64,000 nt of DNA, from positions 1,582,729 through 1,646,728 of the forward strand of contig NC_011978.1 in the NCBI RefSeq assembly GCF_000018945.1, given 5' to 3'. Made by a program: the position numbers and the translations under genes. The DNA is from Thermotoga neapolitana DSM 4359. Lineage in GTDB: Bacteria; Thermotogota; Thermotogae; Thermotogales; Thermotogaceae. Below, in pieces: positions 1 through 9,920 of this stretch (within the stretch, counting starts at the first letter, position 1; the number at the start of each line of letters is the position of its first letter). Under the pieces are notes generated by a model. The model was not told the DNA's origin. It worked only from the letters and a program-made list of their open reading frames with translations, and searched no databases.

Positions 1-939
1 GAAAGAACAAAAATCAGGCAGAGAAAGCTGGGAATCGAAAGCGTCAGACCCTGGGATACAGCGGTAGATGTGGATGGAAAGGTCTTGAAACCTTTTTCCT
101 CAGTGGAAGAATTCATGGAAAAAACCGAGAGAGCACTCAAAAGGTTGAACCCCACCTTCGCGGAAAGATTTCGCCTCATGAGGGAAAAGAATCTCCTTGA
201 CCTTGAAAACAGAAAAGGAAAAGCTCCTGGTGGATACAACCACACGCTTCCAAAGACGGGAGCTCCCTTCATCTTCATGAACGCGGTGGGACAACCGGGG
301 GATGTGAGGACGATCTTTCACGAACTGGGACACTCGATGCACTCGTTTGAAACGCTGAGCCTTCCGGTCTTTTACAGACCGCATAGAATGGAAGTTGCGG
401 AGCTCGCCTCCATGTCGTTGGAACTCATCTCCATGGAATACTGGGACGAGTTCTACACCGACCCCGAGGATCTGAAAAAGGCAAAGATCGAAGAACTCGA
501 AGGTGCACTCTACTTTCTGCCGTGGTGCATGATCGTGGACGCCTTCCAGCACTGGATCTACACCAACCCAGATCACACACCAAAAGAAAGGGACGAGTAC
601 TTCGCTTATTTGATGGACAGATTCAACCCGGGAGTGGACTGGAGCGATCTGGACGAAGAAAAGAAAACGAGGTGGCTCTTTCAGCTTCACATCTTCGAAG
701 TACCTTTCTACTACATCGAGTACGGCATAGCACAGATAGGAGCCCTGGCAATTTACAGGAACTACATAGAAGATCCAGAAAAAACACTGAAAGACTATCA
801 GAGATTTTTATCCGTGGGATGTTCGATGCCGGTGGACGAAGTTTATAAAACCGCGGGAATAGAGCTCAAATTCTCGAGGGATTACATAAGAGAGATCGTG
901 GATTTTGTGGCAAAACAGATCGAAGAAATAGAAAAATGA
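1..939 (+). CDS. Oligoendopeptidase, M3 family (C-terminal part)
   Basis: The reading frame is open from the first base, so the start lies upstream and only the last 312 codons are present. The protein is a zinc metallopeptidase of the M3/thimet type that cleaves oligopeptides in the cytoplasm. The HELGH zinc motif sits near base 319, and about 25 residues later a GluLeuAlaSer segment supplies the expected third metal ligand. The rest is the helical M3 catalytic domain, including the Tyr-rich FYYIEYGIAQIG region typical of the family. It ends 23 bases before the stop of the convergent TPM-domain gene, with a shared terminator between them. Family assignment is firm; exact substrate is not known. 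Confidence 0.9.
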   Translation, partial: ERTKIRQRKLGIESVRPWDTAVDVDGKVLKPFSSVEEFMEKTERALKRLNPTFAERFRLMREKNLLDLENRKGKAPGGYNHTLPKTGAPFIFMNAVGQPGDVRTIFHELGHSMHSFETLSLPVFYRPHRMEVAELASMSLELISMEYWDEFYTDPEDLKKAKIEELEGALYFLPWCMIVDAFQHWIYTNPDHTPKERDEYFAYLMDRFNPGVDWSDLDEEKKTRWLFQLHIFEVPFYYIEYGIAQIGALAIYRNYIEDPEKTLKDYQRFLSVGCSMPVDEVYKTAGIELKFSRDYIREIVDFVAKQIEEIEK

Positions 940-963
940 AGCCCTGGCAATGCCAGGGCTTTT
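939..963. terminator. Bidirectional intrinsic terminator
   Basis: An 8-bp GC stem (GCCCTGGC at 941-948 with GCCAGGGC at 952-959) has a 3-base loop. It is flanked by AA on the left and TTTT on the right, so it can act on both strands. It separates the convergent peptidase and TPM-domain genes and overlaps both stop codons. Confidence 0.85.
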
Positions 964-1679
964 CACCATCCCCTCGAAGCACCTCCACCACCGGAAGATC
1001 CTTCACCGAATCCCCCAAAACCTCCTGATCCACCTCTGGAACCACCGAACCCACCAGGAAACCTTGGGCCTCTGTACCAGCGCCTTCCTCTTCCCATGAT
1101 GGAAGAGAAGATGATGAACGCGATGACAATTACAATGATCGAAATACCGCTGATGTCCGTTCCTCTTTCAGGAAGATCAGAAGTCCCGGTGAGTTCCACT
1201 CCGTACTCTTTCGCCACCTCGTTCGCGATGGCAAGGTAGCCGTAATAGATCCCTTTCGAGTACTCTCCGTTTTTGAAATAGGGAATCACGTATTCATCGA
1301 GGATCCTTCCCGCTTTTCCATCTGGAATGGCACCTTCCAGACCGTAACCAACTTCTATTCTCACCTTTCTGTCGTTCATGGCAACGAGGAGCAGCACACC
1401 GTTGTTCTTCTCTTTTTGTCCTATTCCCCACTCTCTGAAAAGCCGATTCGCATACTCTTCGACCGTGAGGCCGGAGAGGGAAGGTACAACGACAACCACC
1501 ACCTGGGCTGTCGTTTTGTTTTCCAATTCTTTTCCAACGGAGATGATCTTTTCCACGGTAGTTTTATCGAGAACACCTACGTAGTCGTTCACGTACTTGT
1601 ACGGGGTCGGCTTTGGAAATTCAACTGAAAGCAAAAGAACCGATGAAACAATGAAAATCAACAGAAAGATCTTTCTCAT
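963..1679 (-). CDS. TPM-domain (YgcG-type) secreted/membrane protein
   Basis: A 238-residue protein with an N-terminal signal segment (about 1-19), a TPM domain (about 27-155, Pfam TPM/Psb32/MOLO-1 type), one transmembrane helix (about 178-195) and a Gly/Ser/Phe-rich tail (about 205-238). TPM proteins are extracytoplasmic; their biochemical role is poorly defined. The Gly-rich tail after the helix is the usual YgcG layout. Its ATG overlaps the stop of lemA as TGATG, so the two are translationally coupled, and lemA-TPM pairing is common across bacteria. The terminator at 939-963 closes the operon. Confidence 0.85.
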   Translation of the reverse strand: MRKIFLLIFIVSSVLLLSVEFPKPTPYKYVNDYVGVLDKTTVEKIISVGKELENKTTAQVVVVVVPSLSGLTVEEYANRLFREWGIGQKEKNNGVLLLVAMNDRKVRIEVGYGLEGAIPDGKAGRILDEYVIPYFKNGEYSKGIYYGYLAIANEVAKEYGVELTGTSDLPERGTDISGISIIVIVIAFIIFSSIMGRGRRWYRGPRFPGGFGGSRGGSGGFGGFGEGSSGGGGASRGW

Positions 1680-2242
1680 CAGAACTTCACCTCGGGAACT
1701 TCCTCGGCTCCCGGTTTCGCTTCAAAGTACTGCTTTTCTTCGAATCCGAACATCTTCGCGAAGATCACACCGGGGAATTTTTTTATAGCGGTGTTGTATT
1801 TCTTCACCGCTTCGTTGTAGTCTCTTCTTGCAACGGCGATTCTGTTCTCTGTTCCGGCGAGCTCATCCATGAGCTGTCGGAAGTTTGCGTCTGCCTTCAG
1901 ATTTGGATAGTTCTCGGCTATGGCAAGTAGTCTCGAAAGGGCCGAAGAAAGCTCTGCATCGGCCTGAGCACTTTCCTGAGGAGTTTTCGCACCTATCAAC
2001 TTCGCTCTGGCGTTCGCTATTTCTTCGAGTATCTCTTTTTCATGCGCGGCGTAGCCCTTTACAGTTTCAACGAGATTTGGAATGAGATCTGCCCTTCTTT
2101 GAAGTTGATTCTGGATCTGGCTGTACTTTTCCTGAACTTCCTGCTCAAGGGAAACAAGGTAGTTGTAGTATCCCACAGTTGTTCCAATGATGACAACTAC
2201 CAGTACGAGTATCACTATCAGTACGATCAGACCTCTTTTCAC
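1679..2242 (-). CDS. lemA: LemA family protein
   Basis: A LemA protein of 187 residues with one N-terminal membrane helix followed by a long alpha-helical domain. It contains the family signature around [21 protein letters not shown] and the later [13 protein letters not shown] segment. LemA proteins are membrane-anchored with unknown activity. I start it at GTG 2242 because an AAGGAGGG site lies 7-8 bases before it; an upstream in-frame ATG (2260) lies in front of that ribosome site and would add six residues. It is co-transcribed with the TPM gene. Confidence 0.85.
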   Translation of the reverse strand: MKRGLIVLIVILVLVVVIIGTTVGYYNYLVSLEQEVQEKYSQIQNQLQRRADLIPNLVETVKGYAAHEKEILEEIANARAKLIGAKTPQESAQADAELSSALSRLLAIAENYPNLKADANFRQLMDELAGTENRIAVARRDYNEAVKKYNTAIKKFPGVIFAKMFGFEEKQYFEAKPGAEEVPEVKF

Positions 2243-2389
2243 TCGGATCCCTCCTTCCATTTACTCATGTTACCATGAAATTCTATATTATGAAAATTCT
2301 CGTTCATGGATATTATCCAAAAAATTCATTTATCATCGATTAATAAGAATTATTGGGTTTTATGATCGAGATTCTTTGTTTTTCTCTCG

Positions 2390-2419
2390 TTGACTTTTCA
2401 TTTTCCTTCGTGTTACCAT
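2390..2419 (+). promoter_or_regulatory. Promoter of the rbs operon
   Basis: A TTGACT -35 (2390-2395), an 18-base spacer and an extended -10, TG-T-TACCAT (2411-2419), predict a start near 2426. That is exactly where the tandem operator begins. Confidence 0.6.
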
Positions 2420-2425
2420 TCTTGT

Positions 2426-2449
2426 GAAAACGATTTCGAAAACGATTTC
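2426..2449 (+). promoter_or_regulatory. Tandem LacI-type operator upstream of rbsK
   Basis: Two exact, abutting copies of the 12-mer GAAAACGATTTC (2426-2437 and 2438-2449) lie at the predicted transcription start. Each copy is an imperfect palindrome (GAAA/TTTC arms around ACGA), and their junction TTTCGAAA is a perfect one. The size and central CG fit LacI-family operators, and the LacI-family gene at 14615 is the obvious candidate to bind here. Confidence 0.6.
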
Positions 2450-2476
2450 ATCAAGACACAAGGGAGGATGTTTCTA

Positions 2477-3367
2477 GTGATTTCCGTCGTGGGGAGTTCA
2501 AACATAGATATCGTTCTGAAGGTTGATCACTTCACAAAACCTGGTGAAACCCAGAAAGCGATAGAGATGAACGTTTTTCCGGGTGGAAAAGGGGCGAATC
2601 AGGCTGTAACAGTCGCAAAAATTGGAGAGAAAGGATGCCGTTTTGTAACGTGCATTGGAAACGATGATTACTCTGATCTGCTCATAGAGAATTACGAAAA
2701 ACTCGGAATAACTGGATATATAAGAGTTAGTCTTCCTACAGGAAGAGCGTTCATAGAAGTCGATAAAACAGGACAAAACAGGATCATCATCTTTCCTGGA
2801 GCGAACGCCGAACTGAAAAAAGAATTGATTGATTGGAATACGCTCTCTGAAAGTGATATCCTTCTCCTTCAAAACGAAATTCCTTTTGAAACCACCTTGG
2901 AATGTGCGAAAAGATTCAATGGAATTGTGATCTTTGACCCCGCACCCGCGCAGGGAATAAACGAAGAAATCTTTCAGTACCTGGACTATCTCACACCGAA
3001 TGAAAAAGAGATCGAAGCCCTGTCGAAAGATTTCTTCGGTGAGTTTTTGACGGTTGAGAAAGCCGCTGAGAAGTTTCTGGAACTCGGCGTCAAGAATGTG
3101 ATAGTGAAGCTCGGTGACAAAGGAGTACTTCTTGTGAACAAAAATGAAAAGAAACACTTTCCGACCTTCAAAGTAAAGGCTGTGGACACAACAGCGGCGG
3201 GGGACGTGTTCAATGGAGCTTTTGCCGTTGCTCTGTCTGAGGGAAAAAATCCCGAAGAGGCGGTAATCTTTGGAACGGCAGCAGCGGCCATATCGGTAAC
3301 AAGGTTGGGAGCTCAAAGTTCTATTCCAGCGAGAGAAGAAGTAGAGGCGTTTTTGAAGAATTTATGA
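2477..3367 (+). CDS. rbsK: Ribokinase
   Basis: A PfkB-family sugar kinase that phosphorylates D-ribose at O5 in the cytoplasm. It shows the GGKGANQ motif near the N terminus and the DTTAAGDVF anion-hole and catalytic Asp motif near the C terminus, and its length fits the family. I prefer GTG 2477 as the start because the AGGGAGG ribosome site (2461-2467) lies 9 bases upstream. The ATG at 2468, often used for the T. maritima protein, directly abuts that site and adds three residues. It is the first gene of the rbs operon behind the tandem operator; rbsD follows after 12 bases. The sequence is, from memory, nearly identical to the crystallised T. maritima ribokinase. Confidence 0.95.
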   Translation: MISVVGSSNIDIVLKVDHFTKPGETQKAIEMNVFPGGKGANQAVTVAKIGEKGCRFVTCIGNDDYSDLLIENYEKLGITGYIRVSLPTGRAFIEVDKTGQNRIIIFPGANAELKKELIDWNTLSESDILLLQNEIPFETTLECAKRFNGIVIFDPAPAQGINEEIFQYLDYLTPNEKEIEALSKDFFGEFLTVEKAAEKFLELGVKNVIVKLGDKGVLLVNKNEKKHFPTFKVKAVDTTAAGDVFNGAFAVALSEGKNPEEAVIFGTAAAAISVTRLGAQSSIPAREEVEAFLKNL

Positions 3368-3379
3368 GGGGGCAGAATC

Positions 3380-3787
3380 ATGAAAAAGGTTGGTATTTTG
3401 AATTCGGAAATTTCTAAGATTGTAGCGGATATGGGACACATGGATACATTAGCCGTTGTGGACTTAGGATTTCCTATCCCGCAGGGAGTAAAAAAAGTAG
3501 ATCTGGTGGTTGATAGAGGAAAGCCTGGCTTGATGGAAGTTATAGAAATTCTTCTTCGGGAGTTAAAGGTGGAGAGAATAATCCTTGCAAAGGAGATGGA
3601 TGAGAAGAGTATACAAACTAAACAGGAACTTCTGAAACTTATAGAGAAAATGAATGGACCAGTTGAAGTCGTTACAGTTCCTCATAAGGAGTTTAAGGAA
3701 ATGTCGAAAAACGTGAAGGGGATTATCAGAACAGGAGCGGACATTCCTTATTCCAATGTAATACTTGTGGGAGGGGTTATCTTCTAA
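3380..3787 (+). CDS. rbsD: D-ribose pyranase
   Basis: RbsD interconverts beta-pyranose and beta-furanose forms of ribose, supplying the furanose that ribokinase uses. The 135-residue length is right for the family. The N-terminal MGHMD segment (family His and Asp) and the C-terminal RTGADIPYSN segment are both recognisable. The start has a GAGGGGG ribosome site. The gene lies between rbsK and rbsB, as in many ribose operons. Confidence 0.93.
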   Translation: MKKVGILNSEISKIVADMGHMDTLAVVDLGFPIPQGVKKVDLVVDRGKPGLMEVIEILLRELKVERIILAKEMDEKSIQTKQELLKLIEKMNGPVEVVTVPHKEFKEMSKNVKGIIRTGADIPYSNVILVGGVIF

Positions 3788-3793
3788 ATTTGA

Positions 3794-4816
<1,023 letters not shown>

Positions 4817-4836
4817 TCACTGAGCTAATCTAGACA

Positions 4837-4872
4837 GGGGGACCCGCGACCTATGAGCGGGTGCCCCCTTTT
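4837..4872 (+). terminator. Intra-operon GC hairpin after rbsB
   Basis: GGGGG-A-CCCGC (4837-4847) pairs with GCGGG-T-(G)-CCCCC (4857-4868) around a 9-base loop, with one bulged G and a short CTTTT tail. It sits between the binding-protein gene and the rest of the transporter. Partial termination or 3'-end protection here would make rbsB more abundant than rbsA and rbsC. Confidence 0.75.
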
Positions 4873-4889
4873 AGAAAGGAGGATGGAAT

Positions 4890-5543
4890 TTGAAATCGAA
4901 GTTAACTAAAAGAAAAGTTATTTCCATGATTGTTGTCTTCTTTATCTTACTTCTGATCTATCTTTCGTGTGATGTCATTCCTATAGAAGAAATGGAGAAA
5001 GGCTTCGATCCCAAAAGATACGCCAGAGAATTATGGTTCAAGCTCCAAGACATGATGAACGAGGGACTTGGTTATGATGCGGTGGAAGTTTTAAATACAT
5101 TGGACGAAAATCCTGAACTTGCTCATCAAAAGTTTGCTAAGGTAGTTGGCGTTTCAAATTACAGATATTACATCATACAGGGTGTAGGAGAAATTGTTGA
5201 AATAAAAGACGATGGAATACTCGTTAAAGTCAGAGAAAACCGCAAAGTTCCAGATTTGTTTCTAAGTAATCACATTTTTGGCAATGGAATAGTCAACGCT
5301 ACTGGTATTGCAAAAATGGAAGATTTTGATAGAATCATTGATTTCAACCTCACTGCCACGGAGCTGAACAAAATAGTGAAAGAAGAGGTGGTCAATTCTT
5401 TCTTAAAACAACTCTCGAAAGGAGCAGGCAGCGTGGGTTCTCTTGTTAGATTCATAGCCGTTTTTACTCTACTCAAAGATGAAGAAATTAAGTATCCAAT
5501 AGAAGCGATTCCGCTTTATCTGGAAATTCAGGGAGGTTTTTGA
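4890..5543 (+). CDS. DUF2291 predicted lipoprotein of the rbs operon
   Basis: A 217-residue protein with an N-terminal hydrophobic helix ending in a Cys (Cys27, in a YLSCD context), suggesting a lipoprotein, although the lipobox is not canonical. The rest resembles DUF2291 proteins, which are repeatedly encoded next to ribose-type ABC transporters; their role is not established. The start is TTG 4890, seven bases after AAAGGAGG, and it follows the GC hairpin. The position between rbsB and rbsA suggests an envelope accessory of the transporter, which is inference. Confidence 0.75.
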
Positions 5544-5544
5544 T

Positions 5545-7116
5545 ATGATGCTCAACACAGAAAAAGAAAGGGAAGTATTGCTGGAAGCCAGAAATATTAC
5601 CAAAACTTTTCCGGGAGTAATCGCTGTCAATAATGTAACTCTTCAAATATATAAAGGGGAAGTTTGCGCTCTGGTTGGAGAAAACGGAGCTGGCAAATCC
5701 ACTCTCATGAAGATTTTGGCCGGGGTATATCCGGATTACGAGGGACAGATCTTTCTGGAAGGAAAAGAGGTTCGATTCAGGAATCCAAGAGAAGCCCAGG
5801 AGAATGGAATCGCCTTAATTCCTCAAGAACTAGATCTTGTACCTAATCTTAGTTCAGCTGAAAATATCTTTCTCTCCAGAGAACCGGTCAACGAGTTTGG
5901 TGTGATTGAATACCAGAAAATGTTTGAACAAGCTTCAAAATTATTTTCAAAGCTAGGAGTTAATATCGATCCAAAAACAAAAGTGGAAGATCTGAGCACT
6001 AGTCAACAACAAATGGTAGCTATTGCTAAAGCACTTTCACTTGACGCCAAAATAATCATCATGGACGAACCAACCTCTGCCATAGGTAAACGTGAAACTG
6101 AACAACTGTTCAATATTATAAGATCTTTAAAAAATGAAGGAAAATCTGTGATTTACATTTCTCATCGATTAGAGGAAATATTCGAAATAGCTGACAGGGT
6201 TGTTGTGATGAGAGATGGTAGAAAGGTAGGAGAGGGTCCCATAGAAGAATTTGATCATGATAAACTTGTTAGATTAATGGTAGGAAGAAGTATAGATCAG
6301 TTTTTTATAAAAGAACGTGCGACAATAACAGACGAAATTTTCAGAGTGGAAGGTATTAAACTGTGGAGTTTGGACAGAAAGAAACTTTTAGTTGATGATG
6401 TGAGTTTTTACGTCAGGAAGGGAGAAGTATTGGGAATATATGGATTAGTCGGCGCTGGAAGAACAGAACTTTTGGAGGCTATATTCGGCGCCCATCCAGG
6501 TCGTACAGAAGGAAAGGTATTCATTGGAGGAAAAGAAATAAAAATTCACTCTCCTAGGGACGCTGTAAAGAATGGGATAGGATTAGTCCCAGAGGATAGA
6601 AAAACTGCAGGACTGATTCTTCAAATGTCTGTTTTGCATAATATAACCCTCCCTTCAGTGGTAATGAAACTTATCGTTAGAAAATTTGGATTAATAGATA
6701 GTCAACTCGAAAAAGAAATCGTTCGTTCGTTTATAGAAAAATTAAACATTAAAACTCCTTCACCCTATCAAATCGTGGAGAACCTCAGTGGAGGAAACCA
6801 GCAAAAAGTAGTTCTGGCAAAATGGCTTGCAATAAAACCAAAGGTACTTCTCTTAGATGAACCTACCAGAGGAATTGATGTAAACGCAAAGAGTGAGATT
6901 TACAAACTCATAAGTGAAATGGCTGTTTCAGGAATGGGTGTAGTTATGGTTTCCTCTGAACTTCCAGAGATACTTGCCATGTCCGACAGAATTCTTGTTA
7001 TGTCTGAGGGGCGGAAAACAGCTGAGTTTCTCAGAGAAGAAGTCACCGAGGAAGATCTTCTGAAAGCAGCAATCCCCAGAAGTGTGAAGGTAGAAACAAC
7101 ACAAAGGGAGGAGTGA
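5545..7116 (+). CDS. rbsA: Ribose ABC transporter, duplicated ATPase
   Basis: A 523-residue ATPase with two fused nucleotide-binding domains. Domain 1 has a normal Walker A (GENGAGKST) but a degenerate signature (LSTSQQQM). Domain 2 has a degenerate Walker A (GLVGAGRTE) with a full LSGGNQQK signature and Walker B (LLLDEP). This asymmetry is usual for RbsA/MglA/XylG. It energises uptake through RbsC. ATG 5545 is 8 bases after GGGAGG; a second ATG follows at once. The gene is clearly more AT-rich than most of the window, with many ATA, TTA and AAA codons. Confidence 0.95.
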
Positions 7117-7123
7117 GTAAAAG

Positions 7124-8119
7124 ATGCAGGTCGAGAGATCCAGAGCGAAGATTTCGTGGTATCAAAGGATATCTCGCTATCAGTCGATTTTCATACTTCT
7201 TGGTCTTATCGTCTTGTTCAGTTTTCTGTCCAATCGATTTCTCACTCTTGAAAATTTCTGGATCATTCTCAGACAAACAGCTGTTAACCTCTGTATAGCT
7301 GTGGGTATGACGTTTGTCATTCTCACGGGAGGAATAGATCTATCTGTTGGTTCTATCCTTGGATTCTCGGGGGCTGTAACCGCAAAACTTTTGAAGTATG
7401 GTCTGATACTAAGTGCGTTTGGTGTCGTGCTCAAGTTCAATCCTCTTGGTGCATCAATAATTGGAGTCTTGGCTGGTTTTGCAATAGGATTGTTCAATGG
7501 GTTTATTATCACAAGATTCAATATTCCCCCATTTGTGGCCACACTGGGAACAATGACAGCAGTTAGAGGATTCATCATGCTTCTGACTAAAGGACATCCT
7601 ATAACGCGATTGGGTGATAGTTTTGACTTCATAGGTTCTGGGTGGTTTTTAGGGATTCCAATGCCAGTCTGGATAGCCGCTATAGCCACAGGAGTAGGCA
7701 TTTTTATTCTCAGAAAAACTCAGTTTGGAAGATATGTATATGCTGTTGGAGGTAATGAAAAAGCAGCAGTTCTCTCTGGTGTGAATTCAAAACTGACGAA
7801 ACTCTGGGTGTACGCGATATCGGGTATCCTCTCGGCTGTTGCAGGTCTAATAGTTACCGCCCGTTTAGATTCAGCCCAGCCAAATGCTGGTTTGATGTAC
7901 GAGCTAGATGCAATAGCCGCAACAGTTATTGGAGGAGCCTCTCTTTCAGGTGGAAAAGGAACTCTCATAGGAACTGTTGTAGGTGCATTGATAATTGGTG
8001 TTTTGAACGATGGGTTGGTACTCGTTGGTGTTTCTCCTTTCTGGCAACAGGTTGCAAAGGGATTCATAATAATAGCTGCTGTGATAGCAGAAAAACTCGG
8101 TAGAGGGGAAAAGGAGTGA
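7124..8119 (+). CDS. rbsC: Ribose ABC transporter, permease
   Basis: An integral membrane permease of 331 residues with about nine or ten hydrophobic segments, of the BPD_transp_2 family. It contains the family segments GMTFVILTGGIDLSVG and GGASLSGGKGTLIGT. It forms the pore energised by RbsA and fed by RbsB. The ATG has GGAGGAG about 10 bases upstream, and the gene starts 7 bases after rbsA. Confidence 0.95.
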   Translation: MQVERSRAKISWYQRISRYQSIFILLGLIVLFSFLSNRFLTLENFWIILRQTAVNLCIAVGMTFVILTGGIDLSVGSILGFSGAVTAKLLKYGLILSAFGVVLKFNPLGASIIGVLAGFAIGLFNGFIITRFNIPPFVATLGTMTAVRGFIMLLTKGHPITRLGDSFDFIGSGWFLGIPMPVWIAAIATGVGIFILRKTQFGRYVYAVGGNEKAAVLSGVNSKLTKLWVYAISGILSAVAGLIVTARLDSAQPNAGLMYELDAIAATVIGGASLSGGKGTLIGTVVGALIIGVLNDGLVLVGVSPFWQQVAKGFIIIAAVIAEKLGRGEKE

Positions 8120-8126
8120 TCAAAGA

Positions 8127-8987
8127 GTGGGTGCATTGACCAGACACGAGGTTCTTGAACTGAAAAGAAAAGCTATCGAAATAAGAAAGATGATTCTCGA
8201 TATGATCTACAAGGCAAAGTCAGGGCATACCGGCGGTTCCTTATCGAGCGTGGAAATCCTGGTAACACTCTTTTACAAAATTCTCAGAGTGAAACCGGAA
8301 GATCCGAACTGGGAAGACAGAGACAGGTTTATTCTGAGCAAGGGTCACAGCGTTGAAGCATATTACGCAGTCTTAGCTGATAAAGGATTTTTCCCGAAAG
8401 AAGAACTCGAGACGTACTGCAAGTACGGTTCTAGGCTCACAGGACATCCCACCAGAAAAGTCCCAGGGGTTGAGGTGAACACCGGTGCGCTTGGTCATGG
8501 TCTTGCCATCGGGGTTGGTATGGCTTTAGCAGGAAAAATGGATGGTAAAGACTACAAGGTTTACGTTTTGATGGGAGACGGGGAGCTGGATGAAGGAAGC
8601 GTCTGGGAAGCAGCACAGGTGGCGTCCCACTATAGTCTTGATAATTTGATAGGCATAGTTGATAGGAATCGTCTTCAGATATCTGGCCACACAGAAGAAG
8701 TCTTGAAACTGGAACCACTCTCAAAAAGATGGGAAGCATTTGGCTGGAACGTGCTGGAAGTTGATGGTCACGATTTTGAGTCACTTTACAAAACGTTTGT
8801 CTCCATACCTAGAGAAACTGGGAAACCACATTTGATAATCGCAAACACGATAAAAGGAAAAGGAATCTCCTTCATTGAAGGAAGAGTAGAATGGCACCAC
8901 AAGGTTCCAAGTGATGAAGAATACAGGAAAGCCATCGAAGAGTTAGAAGAACAGCTGAAAACGCTAGAAGAAGGTGATATGGTATGA
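8127..8987 (+). CDS. Transketolase, N-terminal (TPP-binding) subunit
   Basis: A 286-residue split transketolase subunit carrying the thiamine-diphosphate pyrophosphate domain: the GDGELDEG motif followed by the Asn of VDRNRLQ binds Mg-TPP. Transketolases move two-carbon ketol units between sugar phosphates; in split enzymes this subunit pairs with the C-terminal one encoded next. GTG 8127 follows an AAAAGGAGTG site. Its place after an ABC transporter and before a kinase and an isomerase suggests a catabolic, substrate-specific transketolase rather than the general pentose-phosphate enzyme. That is inference. Confidence 0.9.
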   Translation: MGALTRHEVLELKRKAIEIRKMILDMIYKAKSGHTGGSLSSVEILVTLFYKILRVKPEDPNWEDRDRFILSKGHSVEAYYAVLADKGFFPKEELETYCKYGSRLTGHPTRKVPGVEVNTGALGHGLAIGVGMALAGKMDGKDYKVYVLMGDGELDEGSVWEAAQVASHYSLDNLIGIVDRNRLQISGHTEEVLKLEPLSKRWEAFGWNVLEVDGHDFESLYKTFVSIPRETGKPHLIIANTIKGKGISFIEGRVEWHHKVPSDEEYRKAIEELEEQLKTLEEGDMV

Positions 8988-9919
8988 AAGTTGCTCTCAG
9001 AAAGACAATAGGTGAAAGATTGCTAGAACTTGCGAAGCAGGATGAAAAGATCGTGGTTGTAACCTCTGATGCACGGGGATCCGCGGCCATTGCGGACTTT
9101 TTCAAAGTATTTCCAGAAAGATCAATAGAAGTCGGAATAGCTGAGCAGACAGCAGCTGGAGTAGCCGCCGGTCTTGCCCTCTGCGGAAAGAAGGCCTGGG
9201 TCTTTGGACCTGCATGCTTCTATTCCGCAAGAAATTTAGAGCAGATAAAAAACGACATTGCCTACTCGGATGCCAATGTGAAAATCGTGGCAGTCAGTGG
9301 AGGGGTCAGCTATGGCCCTCTGGGAAGTACACACCATGCTCTCCACGACGTAGCTGTTATGAGAGCCATTCCCAACCTGAAAGTATTGCTTCCCAGTGAT
9401 GCTGTTCTTGCAGCTGCCATCTTGGAACAGTTACTGAAAGATGAGAAACCCGTATACATGAGAACGGGAAGGAATCCGGTACCTGTGATCTATTCACGAG
9501 ACGAAAAATTCGAGGTAGGAAGAGCAATAACATTGAAAGAGGGCAATGATATCACAATAATAGCAACAGGAGAAGTCGTGTGGAGAGCTTTGGAAGCGGC
9601 AAAGATTCTTGAAAAGGAAGGAATAAGTGCAAGGGTGATTGATATGTTTACCGTTAAACCCCTGGATGAAGAAGCAGTTTTCAGAGCTGCTCGAGAAACA
9701 GGAAGAATAGTAACCGTTGAGGAACATAGCATTTTTGGAGGTCTCGGTGGAGCGGTTGCAGAATTCCTTTCTCAAAATTTACCTACTCCTATGAAAATCC
9801 TTGGGATACCCGATGAGTATCCGGTTACAGGAACGCAGGATGAAGTTTTAAAACACTACGGCCTTGCGCCAGAGGGGATTGCAAAAACTGTCTTAGAGTG
9901 GTTCAAGGAGGGAAATTAG
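8984..9919 (+). CDS. Transketolase, C-terminal subunit
   Basis: A 311-residue partner with the pyrimidine-binding domain (GIAEQTAAGVAAGLAL, containing the Glu that activates TPP) and the C-terminal transketolase domain. It overlaps the N-terminal subunit as ATGA, which fits equimolar translation of a heteromeric enzyme. Two-subunit transketolases of this kind are the form used by the described apulose-4-phosphate transketolases, as well as by some general transketolases. Confidence 0.9.
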   Translation: MKVALRKTIGERLLELAKQDEKIVVVTSDARGSAAIADFFKVFPERSIEVGIAEQTAAGVAAGLALCGKKAWVFGPACFYSARNLEQIKNDIAYSDANVKIVAVSGGVSYGPLGSTHHALHDVAVMRAIPNLKVLLPSDAVLAAAILEQLLKDEKPVYMRTGRNPVPVIYSRDEKFEVGRAITLKEGNDITIIATGEVVWRALEAAKILEKEGISARVIDMFTVKPLDEEAVFRAARETGRIVTVEEHSIFGGLGGAVAEFLSQNLPTPMKILGIPDEYPVTGTQDEVLKHYGLAPEGIAKTVLEWFKEGN

Positions 9920-9920
9920 A

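Noticed and set aside
2498-3316. 272-codon minus-strand open frame antisense to rbsK
   Set aside because: It mirrors the rbsK coding frame, has no ribosome site and gives a Cys/Arg/Phe-rich product unlike any family; it is a shadow of rbsK.
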